Assembly: GCF_030285365.1 (NCBI RefSeq)
Contig: NZ_JASVDS010000004.1
Span: forward strand, 434,001 to 498,000
Reading direction: 5' to 3'
DNA length: 64,000 bases
Source: Roseateles subflavus
GTDB taxonomy: Bacteria; Pseudomonadota; Gammaproteobacteria; Burkholderiales; Burkholderiaceae_C
The translations under genes and the position numbers were made by a program. This document shows, in pieces, positions 17,776-26,037 of this stretch. Positions within the stretch are counted from its first letter, which is position 1; every line of letters starts with the position of its first letter. A model generated the notes under the pieces. It was not told where the DNA came from and did no database searches. It worked only from the letters and a program-made list of their open reading frames with translations.

Positions 17776-18653
17776 GCGTGCCTCCCGCGTTGACGCAGTT
17801 CGGAGTAGAGATAGGGCACGACGATGGCCGCGATGGTGGCCAGCATCACGGTGGCGCTGGCGGCGCCGAGGCCGATCTGGCCGCGGCTGAAGGCCATCGT
17901 GTACATGAACGTCGCGGGCAGGTCGGTCGCGTAGCCGGGGCCGCCGGCCGTCAGCGCCATGACCAGGTCGAAGCTCTTGATCGCGAGGTGGCTCACCACC
18001 ATCAGCGTCGAGAAGAAGACCGGGCGCAGGCTCGGAATGAGGATGCGCCAGTAGATGCGCGGCAGGCTGGCGCCGTCCACCTGGGCGGCCTTGATGATGC
18101 TGTCGTCGATGCCGCGCAGGCCCGCTAGGAACAGCGCCATCACGAAGCCCGAACTCTGCCAGATGGCGGCGATGACGACGCAGTAGAGCGCCATGTCGGC
18201 GTCCACGAGCCAGTCGAAGCGGGCGTTCTCGAAACCCCATTGCCGCAGCAGGTGTTCGAGGCCGAGGCCGGGGTTCAGGATCCACTTCCACGCCGTGCCC
18301 GTCACGATGAAGGACAGGGCCATGGGATAGAGGTAGATCGTGCGCAGCACGCCTTCGGCACGGATGCGCTGGTCCAGCAGAATGGCCAGCAGGAGGCCCA
18401 TGACGGTGGCGCCGCCCACGAAGAGCGTGCCGAAGACTGCGAGGTTGCGCAGGGCCAGCGTCCAGCGCTCGGACTCGAAGAGCTGTGTGTACTGGGCGAG
18501 GCCCACGAACTCGTAGTTGGGCAGCAGCCGGGAGGCGGTGAGCGAGAGCACTCCGTTCCAGGCCATCAGGCCGTAGATGAAGAACAGCGCCAGCAGGAAG
18601 GAGGGCGCCAGGACCAGCTTGGGCAGCCAGGGGCTGCGGGGAGGGGCATTCAT
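17772..18653 (-). CDS. gtsB: Sugar ABC transporter permease 1 (GtsB/MalF type)
   Basis: The 293-residue protein has six helices, opening with PKLVLAPSFLLALFFIYGLMAWNGVLSL, and the EAA loop DDSIIKAAQVDGASLPRIYWRILIP. NWL-like and GTAWKWILNPGLGLEHLLRQWGFE segments match glucose/mannose permeases. It pairs with the second permease through a translationally coupled ATGA overlap. Confidence 0.9.
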   Translation of the reverse strand: MNAPPRSPWLPKLVLAPSFLLALFFIYGLMAWNGVLSLTASRLLPNYEFVGLAQYTQLFESERWTLALRNLAVFGTLFVGGATVMGLLLAILLDQRIRAEGVLRTIYLYPMALSFIVTGTAWKWILNPGLGLEHLLRQWGFENARFDWLVDADMALYCVVIAAIWQSSGFVMALFLAGLRGIDDSIIKAAQVDGASLPRIYWRILIPSLRPVFFSTLMVVSHLAIKSFDLVMALTAGGPGYATDLPATFMYTMAFSRGQIGLGAASATVMLATIAAIVVPYLYSELRQRGRHA

Positions 18654-18807
18654 GGCAGGCCTTTGGAAGGCGTCGGGACAGAGCTCAAAAAGACCTGCAC
18701 GCCCCGTCCGCCTCGTGGCGTTGGAGGGTGCCCGCCGGCGGGCGCAGGCGTGCAGGCAAGGGTCCGCGTGGGTACCCGAGCTACAAGAGATCCTTGAGGA
18801 AGAGGCC

Positions 18808-18839
18808 GGGCAGGGCGCTCCGGCGGAGCGCGCCTGCCC
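18808..18839 (-). terminator. Hairpin between binding-protein and permease genes (attenuator-like)
   Basis: GGGCAGG and CCTGCCC, then CGCTCC and GGAGCG, make a 13-bp stem with one small internal loop, beginning 6 bp after the binding-protein stop. On the minus strand it is followed by GGCCTCTTCCTC, a weak tail. Such hairpins commonly lower expression of membrane components relative to the abundant binding protein. Confidence 0.5.
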
Positions 18840-18845
18840 GCGGGC

Positions 18846-20108
18846 TCAGCGCTGCTTGGCGGCGGCGACGAGGCGGTCCATGGCCTGGGCCGTGCTCATC
18901 TTGTCGCTGTTCCAGAACTGGCTGACCACGTCCTTGATCGCGCCCTCGGCGGCCGAGGGCACGGCCATGCCGTGCGCGATGGACGGCACCAGGGTCGCGC
19001 TCTTGGCGCTGTCGGCGAAGTCCTTGGCCGAGGCGCGCGCGCAGTCGTCGAACTTGTCCATCTTCATGCCCATGCGGACGGGAATGGAGCCCTTGTTCAG
19101 ATTGAACAGCTCCTGGAAGTCCGGCGACATGATGGCCGAGGCCAGGTCGCGCTGGGCCTTCTGGTTGGGTTCGCTCTTGAGCTTGAAGAAGGCGAAGGAA
19201 TCGATGTTGAAGGTGAAGCTCTTCGCGGTGCCGGGCGCGGGCAGGCACAGGAAGTCCTTGCCCGCGGTCTTGCCGGCGGCCACGAACTCGCCCTTGGCCC
19301 AGTCGCCCATGATCTGCATGCCGGCCTCGCCCTTGATGACCATGGCCGTGGCCAGGTTCCAGTCGCGGCCCGGGGCGTTGCGGTCGGTGTAGTCCTTCAG
19401 ACGGCGGAACGTGCTCAGCACCTTCTCCATCGTCGGGCTCTTGAGCGTGGCCGGGTCCAGCTGGACCAGGGCCTTGCGGTAGAAGTCCACGCCGCCCAGA
19501 CCCAGGGCCACGGCCTCGAAGCTGGTGAAGTCCTGCCAGTTCTGGCCGCCGTGGGCCAGGGGCACGATGCCGGCCTTCTTGAGCGCATCAGCCGCCACGA
19601 AGAACTCGTCCCAGGTGGTCGGGGCCTTGGCGCCGGCCTTCTTGAGGGCCTCGGGGTTCACCCACAGCCAGTTCACGCGGTGCACATTGACCGGCGCGGC
19701 GATGTAGTGGCCCTGGTACTTCATGATGTCGCTGACGACCTTGGGCAGGCTCTCGTCCCACTTCTCGGCCTTGGCGAGCTCGTCCATATTGGCCAGCACG
19801 CCCTCCTGCGCCCATTCCTGCAGGGACGGGCCCTTGATCTGCGCGGCGGCCGGGGCATTGCCCGACACCACGCGGGACTTCAGCACCGTCATGGCGGAGT
19901 CGCCGCCACCGCCGGCAACCGCGAAGTCCTTCCAGCTGTGGCCCTTGGCCTGCAGCGTCCCCTTCAGCGCGACCGCGGCCTTGGCTTCGCCGCCGCTGGT
20001 CCACCAGTGCAGGACCTCGACCTCGCCGGCCTGCGCCGCGAAGGCGAGGGCAGCGGCGGCCACCGCGACCGCCAGGGGGCGCAGGGCCTTGATGCTTGCG
20101 TTGTTCAT
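18846..20108 (-). CDS. gtsA: Sugar ABC transporter periplasmic binding protein (GtsA, glucose type)
   Basis: The 420-residue family-1 extracellular binding protein has a signal peptide (AVAVAAAALAFAAQA). The mature part starts GEVEVLHWWTSGGEAKA, followed by KDFAVAGGGGDSAMTVLKSR and PAAAQIKGPSLQEWA. These match the Pseudomonas glucose-binding protein closely; the early WW pair stacks on the sugar there. It delivers sugar to the two permeases. The start MNNAS was chosen over one 51 bp upstream because the signal peptide begins there. It lies 90 bp after the porin gene. Confidence 0.92.
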   Translation of the reverse strand: MNNASIKALRPLAVAVAAAALAFAAQAGEVEVLHWWTSGGEAKAAVALKGTLQAKGHSWKDFAVAGGGGDSAMTVLKSRVVSGNAPAAAQIKGPSLQEWAQEGVLANMDELAKAEKWDESLPKVVSDIMKYQGHYIAAPVNVHRVNWLWVNPEALKKAGAKAPTTWDEFFVAADALKKAGIVPLAHGGQNWQDFTSFEAVALGLGGVDFYRKALVQLDPATLKSPTMEKVLSTFRRLKDYTDRNAPGRDWNLATAMVIKGEAGMQIMGDWAKGEFVAAGKTAGKDFLCLPAPGTAKSFTFNIDSFAFFKLKSEPNQKAQRDLASAIMSPDFQELFNLNKGSIPVRMGMKMDKFDDCARASAKDFADSAKSATLVPSIAHGMAVPSAAEGAIKDVVSQFWNSDKMSTAQAMDRLVAAAKQR

Positions 20109-20165
20109 GTGTGTCTCCAGATTCTTGTGTTCGACGGACGCCAGCGGGGCTGGCGCCATTGTGCG

Positions 20166-20193
20166 TTCATCAGACGTTCATCGGGGATTCATC
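20166..20193 (-). promoter_or_regulatory. Three TTCATC repeats at 11-bp period upstream of gtsA
   Basis: TTCATC occurs at 20166, 20177 and 20188, exactly 11 bp apart, in the gap between porin and binding-protein genes. Tandem half-sites one helical turn apart are the usual target of OmpR/PhoB-family regulators, one of which is encoded 3 kb upstream. Confidence 0.5.
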
Positions 20194-20198
20194 GGCCT

Positions 20199-21383
20199 TC
20201 AGAACCACCACTCGACCTGCGCGCCGGCGCTCGTGCCCGAGGTCTTGTCCGCGAAGGCGGCCTGGCCCGTGACGTTGCCGGCCGCGCTGTTCCAGCGGGC
20301 GTGCGTCAGATACAGGCGGAACTCGGGGCGGCTCCAGAAGTCATTGGCGATCGACAGCGTCGGGGCGATCGTGAACTTGGTCAGGCGGGCCGTGGCGCCA
20401 CCGTCAGGCTTGTACTGCGAGACGCCCAGTTCGCTGACCCACTTGAAGTTGCGGCTCACGCCGTAGGACGCCCGGCCGCCGATGGACATCGACCGGGTGC
20501 TCTTGCCGGCGGCATCGGTCTCCTTGGCCAGCAGGAACATGGCCTGCCCGCCGAAGACGCCGTCCTGCCAGCCGATGGACTCGACGAGGCGGTAGCTCTT
20601 GGCGCCGGATCCGGCGCTCAGGTCGCCGAAGTTGGAATTGAGGCCGGCCGAACCCTGCGCATACTGCAGCCACAGGGTGTTGGACAGGCCGGTCCCGAAC
20701 AGCTTGGCCTGGTCATGACGCAGGGCCACGCCTGCGCCGGTGGTGCCGCCGTCAAAGCTGCCCTTGGTGGCGGTCAGGAAGACATTGAGCTTGCCGTCGT
20801 CGTTGGTGGCGATGTCCAGCCACTCGACATTGGCCCGGTGGCCCGGCTTCGCGGCACTGGCCTCGGTCTTGTAGAAGGCCACGCCCAGCTTGCCGGCACC
20901 GCCGTCCAGCCCCTTGACGCCGGCGCCCACGCCGGCCATCTCGGTGAAGAAGGTGTCGACGATGTGCACGTCACCCCGGCGGCCGCGTTCCTTGCCGATC
21001 CAGAAGGTGGCGTTGGGTGCGATGTCGAAGCCCTTGGCCTCGGCGAACATCTGCTCGATGGCCAGGCCCTTGCCGTCGGTGTCGGTGGCGCCGGTCCAGT
21101 GGTTGGTCATGAGGGTGACGCGGTAGTCCACGCCGTCCTTCTGGAAGCCCTGGGCGAGCTGGAACTCGCCGTAGAAGTCGCACTCGTTGCCCAGGCGGTA
21201 CTTCATGCCCTTGGAGCCGCCATTGAGGCTGTAGCAGGCGCGGGAGGCGTTGTTGGAGGTGAGGCCGGGGCCGGCGCGGAAGTAGCCGGTCCAGTCGAGC
21301 GCCTGGGCGCTGGCGGCGCCGAGGCCGAGCGTGAGCACGAGGGTCAGGCGCGTGAGCGCTTGCGGGGGGAACTTCATCTGCAT
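20199..21383 (-). CDS. Carbohydrate-selective outer-membrane porin (maltoporin/LamB-like)
   Basis: The 394-residue precursor has a signal peptide (LTRLTLVLTLGLGAASAQA), then LDWTGYFRAGPGLTSNNASRACYSLNGG, typical of LamB-family sugar porins. Many amphipathic strands follow, and the chain ends in the aromatic QVEWWF expected for outer-membrane insertion. It would admit the sugar to the periplasm for the binding protein. Two in-frame ATGs exist; GGAGACA suits the second one (position 21377) slightly better. Confidence 0.88.
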   Translation of the reverse strand: MQMKFPPQALTRLTLVLTLGLGAASAQALDWTGYFRAGPGLTSNNASRACYSLNGGSKGMKYRLGNECDFYGEFQLAQGFQKDGVDYRVTLMTNHWTGATDTDGKGLAIEQMFAEAKGFDIAPNATFWIGKERGRRGDVHIVDTFFTEMAGVGAGVKGLDGGAGKLGVAFYKTEASAAKPGHRANVEWLDIATNDDGKLNVFLTATKGSFDGGTTGAGVALRHDQAKLFGTGLSNTLWLQYAQGSAGLNSNFGDLSAGSGAKSYRLVESIGWQDGVFGGQAMFLLAKETDAAGKSTRSMSIGGRASYGVSRNFKWVSELGVSQYKPDGGATARLTKFTIAPTLSIANDFWSRPEFRLYLTHARWNSAAGNVTGQAAFADKTSGTSAGAQVEWWF

Positions 21384-21429
21384 TGTCTCCGTCGTGGGGC
21401 TTCATCGCGCCAGCGTCCGGCCGCCAGCG

Positions 21430-21496
21430 TTCATGAAGCATTTATGTTTTGTGCATGCGGCATTAATGTTAATGTTTCGTTCATGTACGTTTATCG
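21430..21496 (-). promoter_or_regulatory. Array of TTNATG half-sites at 11-bp steps upstream of the porin gene
   Basis: TTCATG (21430), TTTATG (21441), TGCATG (21452) and TTAATG (21463) are spaced exactly 11 bp. A second phase continues with TTAATG (21469), TTCATG (21480) and a weaker TTATCG (21491). CATTAA-TG-TTAATG (21461-21474) is also a near-palindrome. This A+T-rich patch is the only one in the 255-bp gap, and must hold the porin promoter. Confidence 0.55.
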
Positions 21497-21638
21497 GTGA
21501 TTACCACTAGCGGCATCCCACCGGCCCACGCGGTGCGTGCTGGCGCGGGTGGGAGGCCCGCGAGGGCGGGTGGCGGGGTGAGGGGCCGCTGGATCTGTGC
21601 ACGATGACCGCCCCCCTAGCGGGCGGGCGGGTCGCGGC

Positions 21639-23096
21639 TCAGGCCGTGAGGGGCAGGTGCAGCGTGAGCTGCAAGCCGTGCGGCTGCACGGGAGCGGCGC
21701 TGACGCGGCCGCCATGGCGTTCGACGATTTCCTTGACGATGGCCAGGCCCAGGCCGCAGCCATTGCCGCTCAGGGTGGCGCGGTAGAAGCGCTCGAAGAG
21801 TCGGCCTTCCGTACCGGCTGCCACGCCAGGACCGTTGTCGCGGATGCTCAGCACGGCCTGGGCGCCGTCCGTGCCCACCTGCACCGTCACCGTGGCGCCC
21901 CGCCCGGCATAGCGCAGGGCGTTGTCGATCACGTTGACCAGCGCTTCCCTGAGGAGCAGGGGCACGCCCTGGACCCACAGCGGGGTGGCGTCGTCCGCGC
22001 CCTCGAACCCGAGGTCCACGCCTGCCTGCAGCGCCCGCGGCACGAGCTCGGCCGTGACCTCGCGGGCCAGGCGCGCCAGATCGAGCTTCACGCGCGACTG
22101 CGCGCCCTGGGACTCCGGCTCCGTGCGTGCGAGTGTGAGCAGCTGGTTGACGAGGTGGGCGCTGCGGCTGGCGCTTTCGTGCACTCGCTGCAGGCGCTCT
22201 TGCAGCGCCGGCTCGCCCGGCAGTTCGGCGGCCTCCTTCAGCGCCAGCTCCGTCTGGCTCTTGAGCCCGGCCAGCGGCGTGCGCAGCTGGTGCGCGGCAT
22301 CGCTGATGAAGCGGCGCTGGGCCTGCACATTGCTCTGCACGGCCTCCAGCAGCTCGTTGATGGCGCCCGCCAGGGTGCGCAGCTCCTGTGGCGCCACGTG
22401 CAGCTCGATGGGGCGCAGGTCGTTCGGCTTGCGGCCTTCCACCAGGCTTCGCAGGCGGGCGATGGGCGCGAGGCCCGCGCGGATGCCGGCCCCCACGATC
22501 ATCGTCATCAGCACCATGAGGAGGGACAGCGGCAGCACCATGTCCGTCAGCAGGCGGCGTGCGAGCTCCTCGCGGTTCGCGCTGGAGCGGGCCACCTGCA
22601 CGAGCATGGTGCGGCCCACGTCGTCACCGTCGGCCTCGCCGTAGCGGAGGTACAGCGCGGCCACCCGCAGGCGGTCCGTGCCGCCGGACTGCGGGTTGGC
22701 GACCTGGCTGTCGTAGTAGTAGGGCTCGCCCAGGCGCGGGCGCTCCGGCACGGCGCCGGGCAGGGGCAGCTGGCGGTTGCCGAGGATGAACTCGCCGGGC
22801 GGCGAGCTGACGGTGTAGAGCAGCTTGTCGGCGGGATCGGCCTCCAGCACGTCCTGCGCGGCGCGCGGGAAGTCGATCAGCAGGCCGGTGCCCATGGGCT
22901 TGACCTGGCGGGCGAGGGCGCGGCTGGCCTGCGAGAGGCTGGCGTCCACCGCCTGGTTGGCATAGCGCTCGGCGAGCTTGAAGGTGAAGAGCGCGCCACC
23001 GAGCCACAGCACGAGCTGGGGCAGCAGCAGCCACAGCAGCAGCTGGCGCCGCAGCGAGGTGCCAGCGCCGAACCAGCGCAGGAGACGGGCGACCAT
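21639..23096 (-). CDS. Sensor histidine kinase, TctE/GtrS-like
   Basis: The 485-residue kinase has two membrane helices (about 18-38 and 187-207) flanking a periplasmic sensor domain of the TctE type. After these come a HAMP-like segment, the dimerisation/phosphoacceptor helix (SDAAHQLRTPLAGL, His269) and the ATPase domain with NVIDNALRYA, DNGPGVA and GNGCGLGLAIVKEI. It should phosphorylate the regulator encoded 13 bp upstream. Position directly ahead of the sugar uptake genes resembles GtrS-GltR next to the Pseudomonas glucose genes. Start MVARLLRW chosen because the longer frame overlaps the regulator gene. Confidence 0.92.
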   Translation of the reverse strand: MVARLLRWFGAGTSLRRQLLLWLLLPQLVLWLGGALFTFKLAERYANQAVDASLSQASRALARQVKPMGTGLLIDFPRAAQDVLEADPADKLLYTVSSPPGEFILGNRQLPLPGAVPERPRLGEPYYYDSQVANPQSGGTDRLRVAALYLRYGEADGDDVGRTMLVQVARSSANREELARRLLTDMVLPLSLLMVLMTMIVGAGIRAGLAPIARLRSLVEGRKPNDLRPIELHVAPQELRTLAGAINELLEAVQSNVQAQRRFISDAAHQLRTPLAGLKSQTELALKEAAELPGEPALQERLQRVHESASRSAHLVNQLLTLARTEPESQGAQSRVKLDLARLAREVTAELVPRALQAGVDLGFEGADDATPLWVQGVPLLLREALVNVIDNALRYAGRGATVTVQVGTDGAQAVLSIRDNGPGVAAGTEGRLFERFYRATLSGNGCGLGLAIVKEIVERHGGRVSAAPVQPHGLQLTLHLPLTA

Positions 23097-23109
23097 GCCG
23101 TCGGGGCCA

Positions 23110-23817
23110 TCAGGCCGTGGCGCCGGGCGAGGCCTCGGCCTCCAGCAGATAGCCCAGCCCGCGCACCGTGCGGATGGCCACGCCCGCACCCTCGAGCTTG
23201 CGGCGCAGGCGGTGGATGTAGACCTCGACGGCATTCGTGGCGCTGCCCTGCGGGTCATTGCCGCCGCCATCGGCCGAGGCCCAGGTCTGGTTGATCTGCT
23301 CCTTGGTGACGACGCGGTCGCGGTGGGCCATCAGGAGGTCCAGCAGCAGCCATTCGCGCGGGCTGAGGTCGATGGGCTCGCCCTGGATCAGGGCCCGGCG
23401 CGCCTCCTGGTCCAGGCTCAGGCCGGCCACCTCCGCGCGCTGCGCGGGGACGCCCGTGCGGCTGCGGCGCAGCAGGGCGCGCAAGCGGGCCTCCAGCTCG
23501 GGGAAGTCGAAAGGCTTGGTGAGATAGTCGTCCGCGCCGGCGTTGAGGCCGGCCACGCGGTCCTCCAGGCTGTCCAGCGCGGTGAGGATCAGCACCGGCA
23601 GCGCCGGCTTGGCCACGCGCACGTGCTTGAGCACCGTCAGCCCGTCGATCATGGGCAGGCCGAGGTCCAGCACCGCCACATCGAAGGGCTGCTTGACCAG
23701 CAGGTACTCGGCCACCGCGCCGTTCGGCGCGTGCTCGACCTCGAACCCGCTGCGGCGCATCTGGGCGCACAGGGCGTCGGCGAGCAGAGGATCGTCTTCA
23801 GCGAGCAGCAGGTTCAT
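23110..23817 (-). CDS. Response regulator, OmpR/PhoB family (TctD/GltR-like)
   Basis: The 235-residue regulator has a receiver domain (acidic LLLAEDDPL, phosphoacceptor Asp51 in AVLDLGLP, Lys in LTKPFDF) and a C-terminal winged helix (about 130-228; NAVEVYIHRLRRKLEGAG). An unusual glycine/asparagine-rich insert (SADGGGNDPQGS, about 185-196) sits in the winged helix before the recognition helix. Likely target sites are the 11-bp-spaced TTCATG repeats before the porin and gtsA genes, and possibly its own start region. Confidence 0.93.
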   Translation of the reverse strand: MNLLLAEDDPLLADALCAQMRRSGFEVEHAPNGAVAEYLLVKQPFDVAVLDLGLPMIDGLTVLKHVRVAKPALPVLILTALDSLEDRVAGLNAGADDYLTKPFDFPELEARLRALLRRSRTGVPAQRAEVAGLSLDQEARRALIQGEPIDLSPREWLLLDLLMAHRDRVVTKEQINQTWASADGGGNDPQGSATNAVEVYIHRLRRKLEGAGVAIRTVRGLGYLLEAEASPGATA

Positions 23818-23843
23818 GAACGGCAGCTTAACAGCCGTTCATG
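23813..23843 (-). promoter_or_regulatory. Inverted repeat over the response-regulator start codon
   Basis: ATGAACGGC (23816-23824) and GCCGTTCAT (23834-23842) form a perfect 9-bp inverted repeat with a 9-base spacer. It contains two TTCATG copies (23813 and 23838), the same word as in the sugar-gene arrays. It may serve autoregulation, or hide the start codon in mRNA. Confidence 0.4.
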
Positions 23844-24031
23844 GGCGACGGTACGGGAGTTTCCTGACGTTTCAGCGGTCGCCGCGGGCCGGAAGGGGCG
23901 CGGCGGCTGGCGTCAACGGGGGCAAGCTCCCTGCCTGCGCAGTTTCGGGAGGCGGGCCGGCAGGACGAGCATGCCGAAGCCGGGGCCCGCACCAGGGCCC
24001 GCAGGCGCCCCTTCAACCGGAGACACCGATC

Positions 24032-24886
24032 ATGAAACCCACCGCTCTTGCCCTGCTCAGCGCAGCCCTCTTGCTCTTTGCCCCGATGGCCCGGGCAGCC
24101 CCCGTCGCCACGACCGCCGTGCCCATCCCCATCCCGGAGGAGTTCGTCGTGGCCCAGCAGCTGCACGTCGACTCGAGCCTCGACGCCATCGTGATGCAGC
24201 TGCTCGGGGCGGGCCTGTTCAATGGCGGCGCCAAGCTGCACTACGAAGGGAGATACCAGGTCACCGAGAGCGCCCCCGGGGTCTTCTCCGGCGGCTATCT
24301 CGGCATGCTCACGCGCAGCTACCTGGGCGAGGACTGGGCGATCGAATACTCGTCCGGCATGGCCACCGACGCCCTGCTGAACAAGGTCTGGAGCCTGGAC
24401 AGCAAGGGCACCTGGAAGAAGGGCCCCTACAAAGGGAAGACCTTCAAAGACAAGGGCAAGATCGTCGAGAAGACCGACAACACCGCCGATCTGGACATCG
24501 AGATCGAGACCGAGGGCGTCACGCCGAAGATCAAGACGGCGGCCACCGGCCTCAAGAAGGTGAAGGGCGGCGGCAAGCTGACGGTGGAGGGCGACTTCAC
24601 GGTGGTCGGCCCCGCCGGGGAGACGCACGAGGAAACGGTGGGCATCGTGCTGGACCAGGCCACCAAGACCTTCACCTCCGAGGTCTCCAGCAGCGTCTTC
24701 CGCGTCGGGGTGGTCGTCCTGAAGAACGAGGGCACCTTCACCGTGTCGGACTGCGCGATGAGCTGCTTCGAGGGGGGGACGGCCTTCGACATCACGATCG
24801 CGCAGGTGCCGGAGCCTGCCACCCCGCTGCTGCTCACCGCAGGGGTCGGCGGCATGCTGAGCCTGCGCCGGCGCAGGACCGCCTGA
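24032..24886 (+). CDS. PEP-CTERM sorting-domain protein, paralog 1
   Basis: The 284-residue protein has a signal peptide (ALALLSAALLLFAPMARA). It ends in a complete PEP-CTERM signal: VPEPATPLLL, a hydrophobic stretch and RRRR. Such proteins are cleaved and sorted by exosortase, usually with exopolysaccharide production; no exosortase gene is in the window. The body (about 25-255) has no recognised domain. It is rich in charged and beta-prone sequence, with repeated Lys/Gly/Thr stretches such as GTWKKGPYKGKTFKDKGK. Downstream lies a paralog. A Cys pair (SDCAMSCFEG) occurs only in this copy. Confidence 0.85.
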   Translation: MKPTALALLSAALLLFAPMARAAPVATTAVPIPIPEEFVVAQQLHVDSSLDAIVMQLLGAGLFNGGAKLHYEGRYQVTESAPGVFSGGYLGMLTRSYLGEDWAIEYSSGMATDALLNKVWSLDSKGTWKKGPYKGKTFKDKGKIVEKTDNTADLDIEIETEGVTPKIKTAATGLKKVKGGGKLTVEGDFTVVGPAGETHEETVGIVLDQATKTFTSEVSSSVFRVGVVVLKNEGTFTVSDCAMSCFEGGTAFDITIAQVPEPATPLLLTAGVGGMLSLRRRRTA

Positions 24887-24990
24887 TCGACACCCGCCTG
24901 CGGGGCTCGCCGGGCGGGCTACTCGAATCCGCCAGAGGGCGCAAGCTCGATGGGAGCGTAGCTGCGAGCGGCAAGTCCCCGGACGAACAT

Positions 24991-25023
24991 CCCGACACCC
25001 GACCCCCTCGAGCGGGCGTCGGG
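24991..25023 (+). promoter_or_regulatory. Strong hairpin just ahead of the second PEP-CTERM gene
   Basis: CCCGACACCCG (24991-25001) and CGGGCGTCGGG (25013-25023) pair over 11 positions with one mismatch. The hairpin ends about 13 bp before the Shine-Dalgarno sequence. No T-run follows, so it is more likely an mRNA processing or stability element than a terminator. Confidence 0.4.
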
Positions 25024-25043
25024 GCATTCAACCTCCGGAGGAC

Positions 25044-25940
25044 ATGAACATGAGATCAGCAGCTTTGGCACTCCTTGGAACGGCATGGCTCCTGTCGACA
25101 TCCCTGTCGACGGCCGCGCCGCTCCGATCGACCGCAGTCCCGATCCCCATTGAAGAGGAATTCGTCGTGGCGCAGCAGCTGCACGCCGATTCCAGTCTCG
25201 ACGCCCTCGTGATCCAGCTCCTGGGTGACGGCCTGTTCGAATCCGGGGCCAAGCTGCACTACCAGGGCAGCTACCAGGTCGTCGAGACCGCGCCCGGCAT
25301 CTTCTCGGGCAGCTACGCGGGCATGCTCACCGGCAAGTACCTCGGCGAGGACTGGACGTTCGAGTACTCGGCGGCCATGGCGACCGATGCCTTGCTGAAC
25401 AAGGTATGGACGCTCGACAGCAAGGGGACCTGGAAAAGGGGCCCCTACAAGGGAAAGAACTTCAAGGACAAGGGCAAGCTCACCGAGAAGACCGACAACA
25501 CGGCCGATCTGGAGCTCGAGATCGAGACCGACGGGGTCAGCCAGAAGATCCAGACCACGGCCAGCAACCTCAAGAAGGAGAAGGGCGGCGGCAAGTTGAC
25601 GGTGGAGGGCAAGATCGACATCACCGACGACAAGGGCAAGAAGAACCGCGAAACGCTGTCCATCGATCTGGACCAGGCCAGCAAGACCTTCACCTCCAAG
25701 CTGACCAGCCCCTACCTGGGATTCGACGTGGTCGTCCTCGAGAACACGGGCACCTTCACCTCCTCGAAGGTCGGCAACAAGATCACCGGGGATACCTCTT
25801 TCGACATCTCGATCGCCCAGGTGCCGGAGCCGGCCACGCCGCTGCTCTTCGCCACGGGCATGGGTGGCTTCCTGGCCTCCCGCCGGCGCAAGCCCGGCGT
25901 GGGTCTGGCGGCCGCGGAGCGCGGTTCTCCGGCGGGATGA
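25044..25940 (+). CDS. PEP-CTERM sorting-domain protein, paralog 2
   Basis: This 298-residue protein is a tandem paralog of its upstream neighbour, colinear throughout and clearly similar: both share VPIPI-EEFVVAQQLH-DSSLDA, SGAKLHY-type turns, MATDALLNKVW-LDSKGTWK and KTDNTADL. It has a signal peptide and the VPEPATPLLF/hydrophobic/RRRK tail. About 15 residues follow the basic cluster, unusual because the arginine cluster normally ends the protein. GGAGGAC precedes the start; a second ATG at 25050 has better spacing. Function unknown. Confidence 0.85.
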   Translation: MNMRSAALALLGTAWLLSTSLSTAAPLRSTAVPIPIEEEFVVAQQLHADSSLDALVIQLLGDGLFESGAKLHYQGSYQVVETAPGIFSGSYAGMLTGKYLGEDWTFEYSAAMATDALLNKVWTLDSKGTWKRGPYKGKNFKDKGKLTEKTDNTADLELEIETDGVSQKIQTTASNLKKEKGGGKLTVEGKIDITDDKGKKNRETLSIDLDQASKTFTSKLTSPYLGFDVVVLENTGTFTSSKVGNKITGDTSFDISIAQVPEPATPLLFATGMGGFLASRRRKPGVGLAAAERGSPAG

Positions 25941-25944
25941 GGCC

Positions 25945-26016
25945 GGGCCCTCAGGCGAGGGCCCCCCGCTGAGGCCAGCCGCCCAGGCCAGGACCCCGGC
26001 CTGGGCGGGGGCCCTC
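25945..26016. terminator. Bidirectional terminator region with alternative stems
   Basis: Between the converging PEP-CTERM and sdaA genes, CCGCCCAGGCC (25979-25989) and GGCCTGGGCGG (25998-26008) form a perfect 11-bp stem. GAGGGCCCCC (from 25957) can pair either with GGGCCCTC just to its left (25945-25952) or with GGGGGCCCTC to the right (26007-26016). No T-run is present. Confidence 0.5.
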
Positions 26017-26037
26017 AGGACATTCGCGGCGCCGGGA

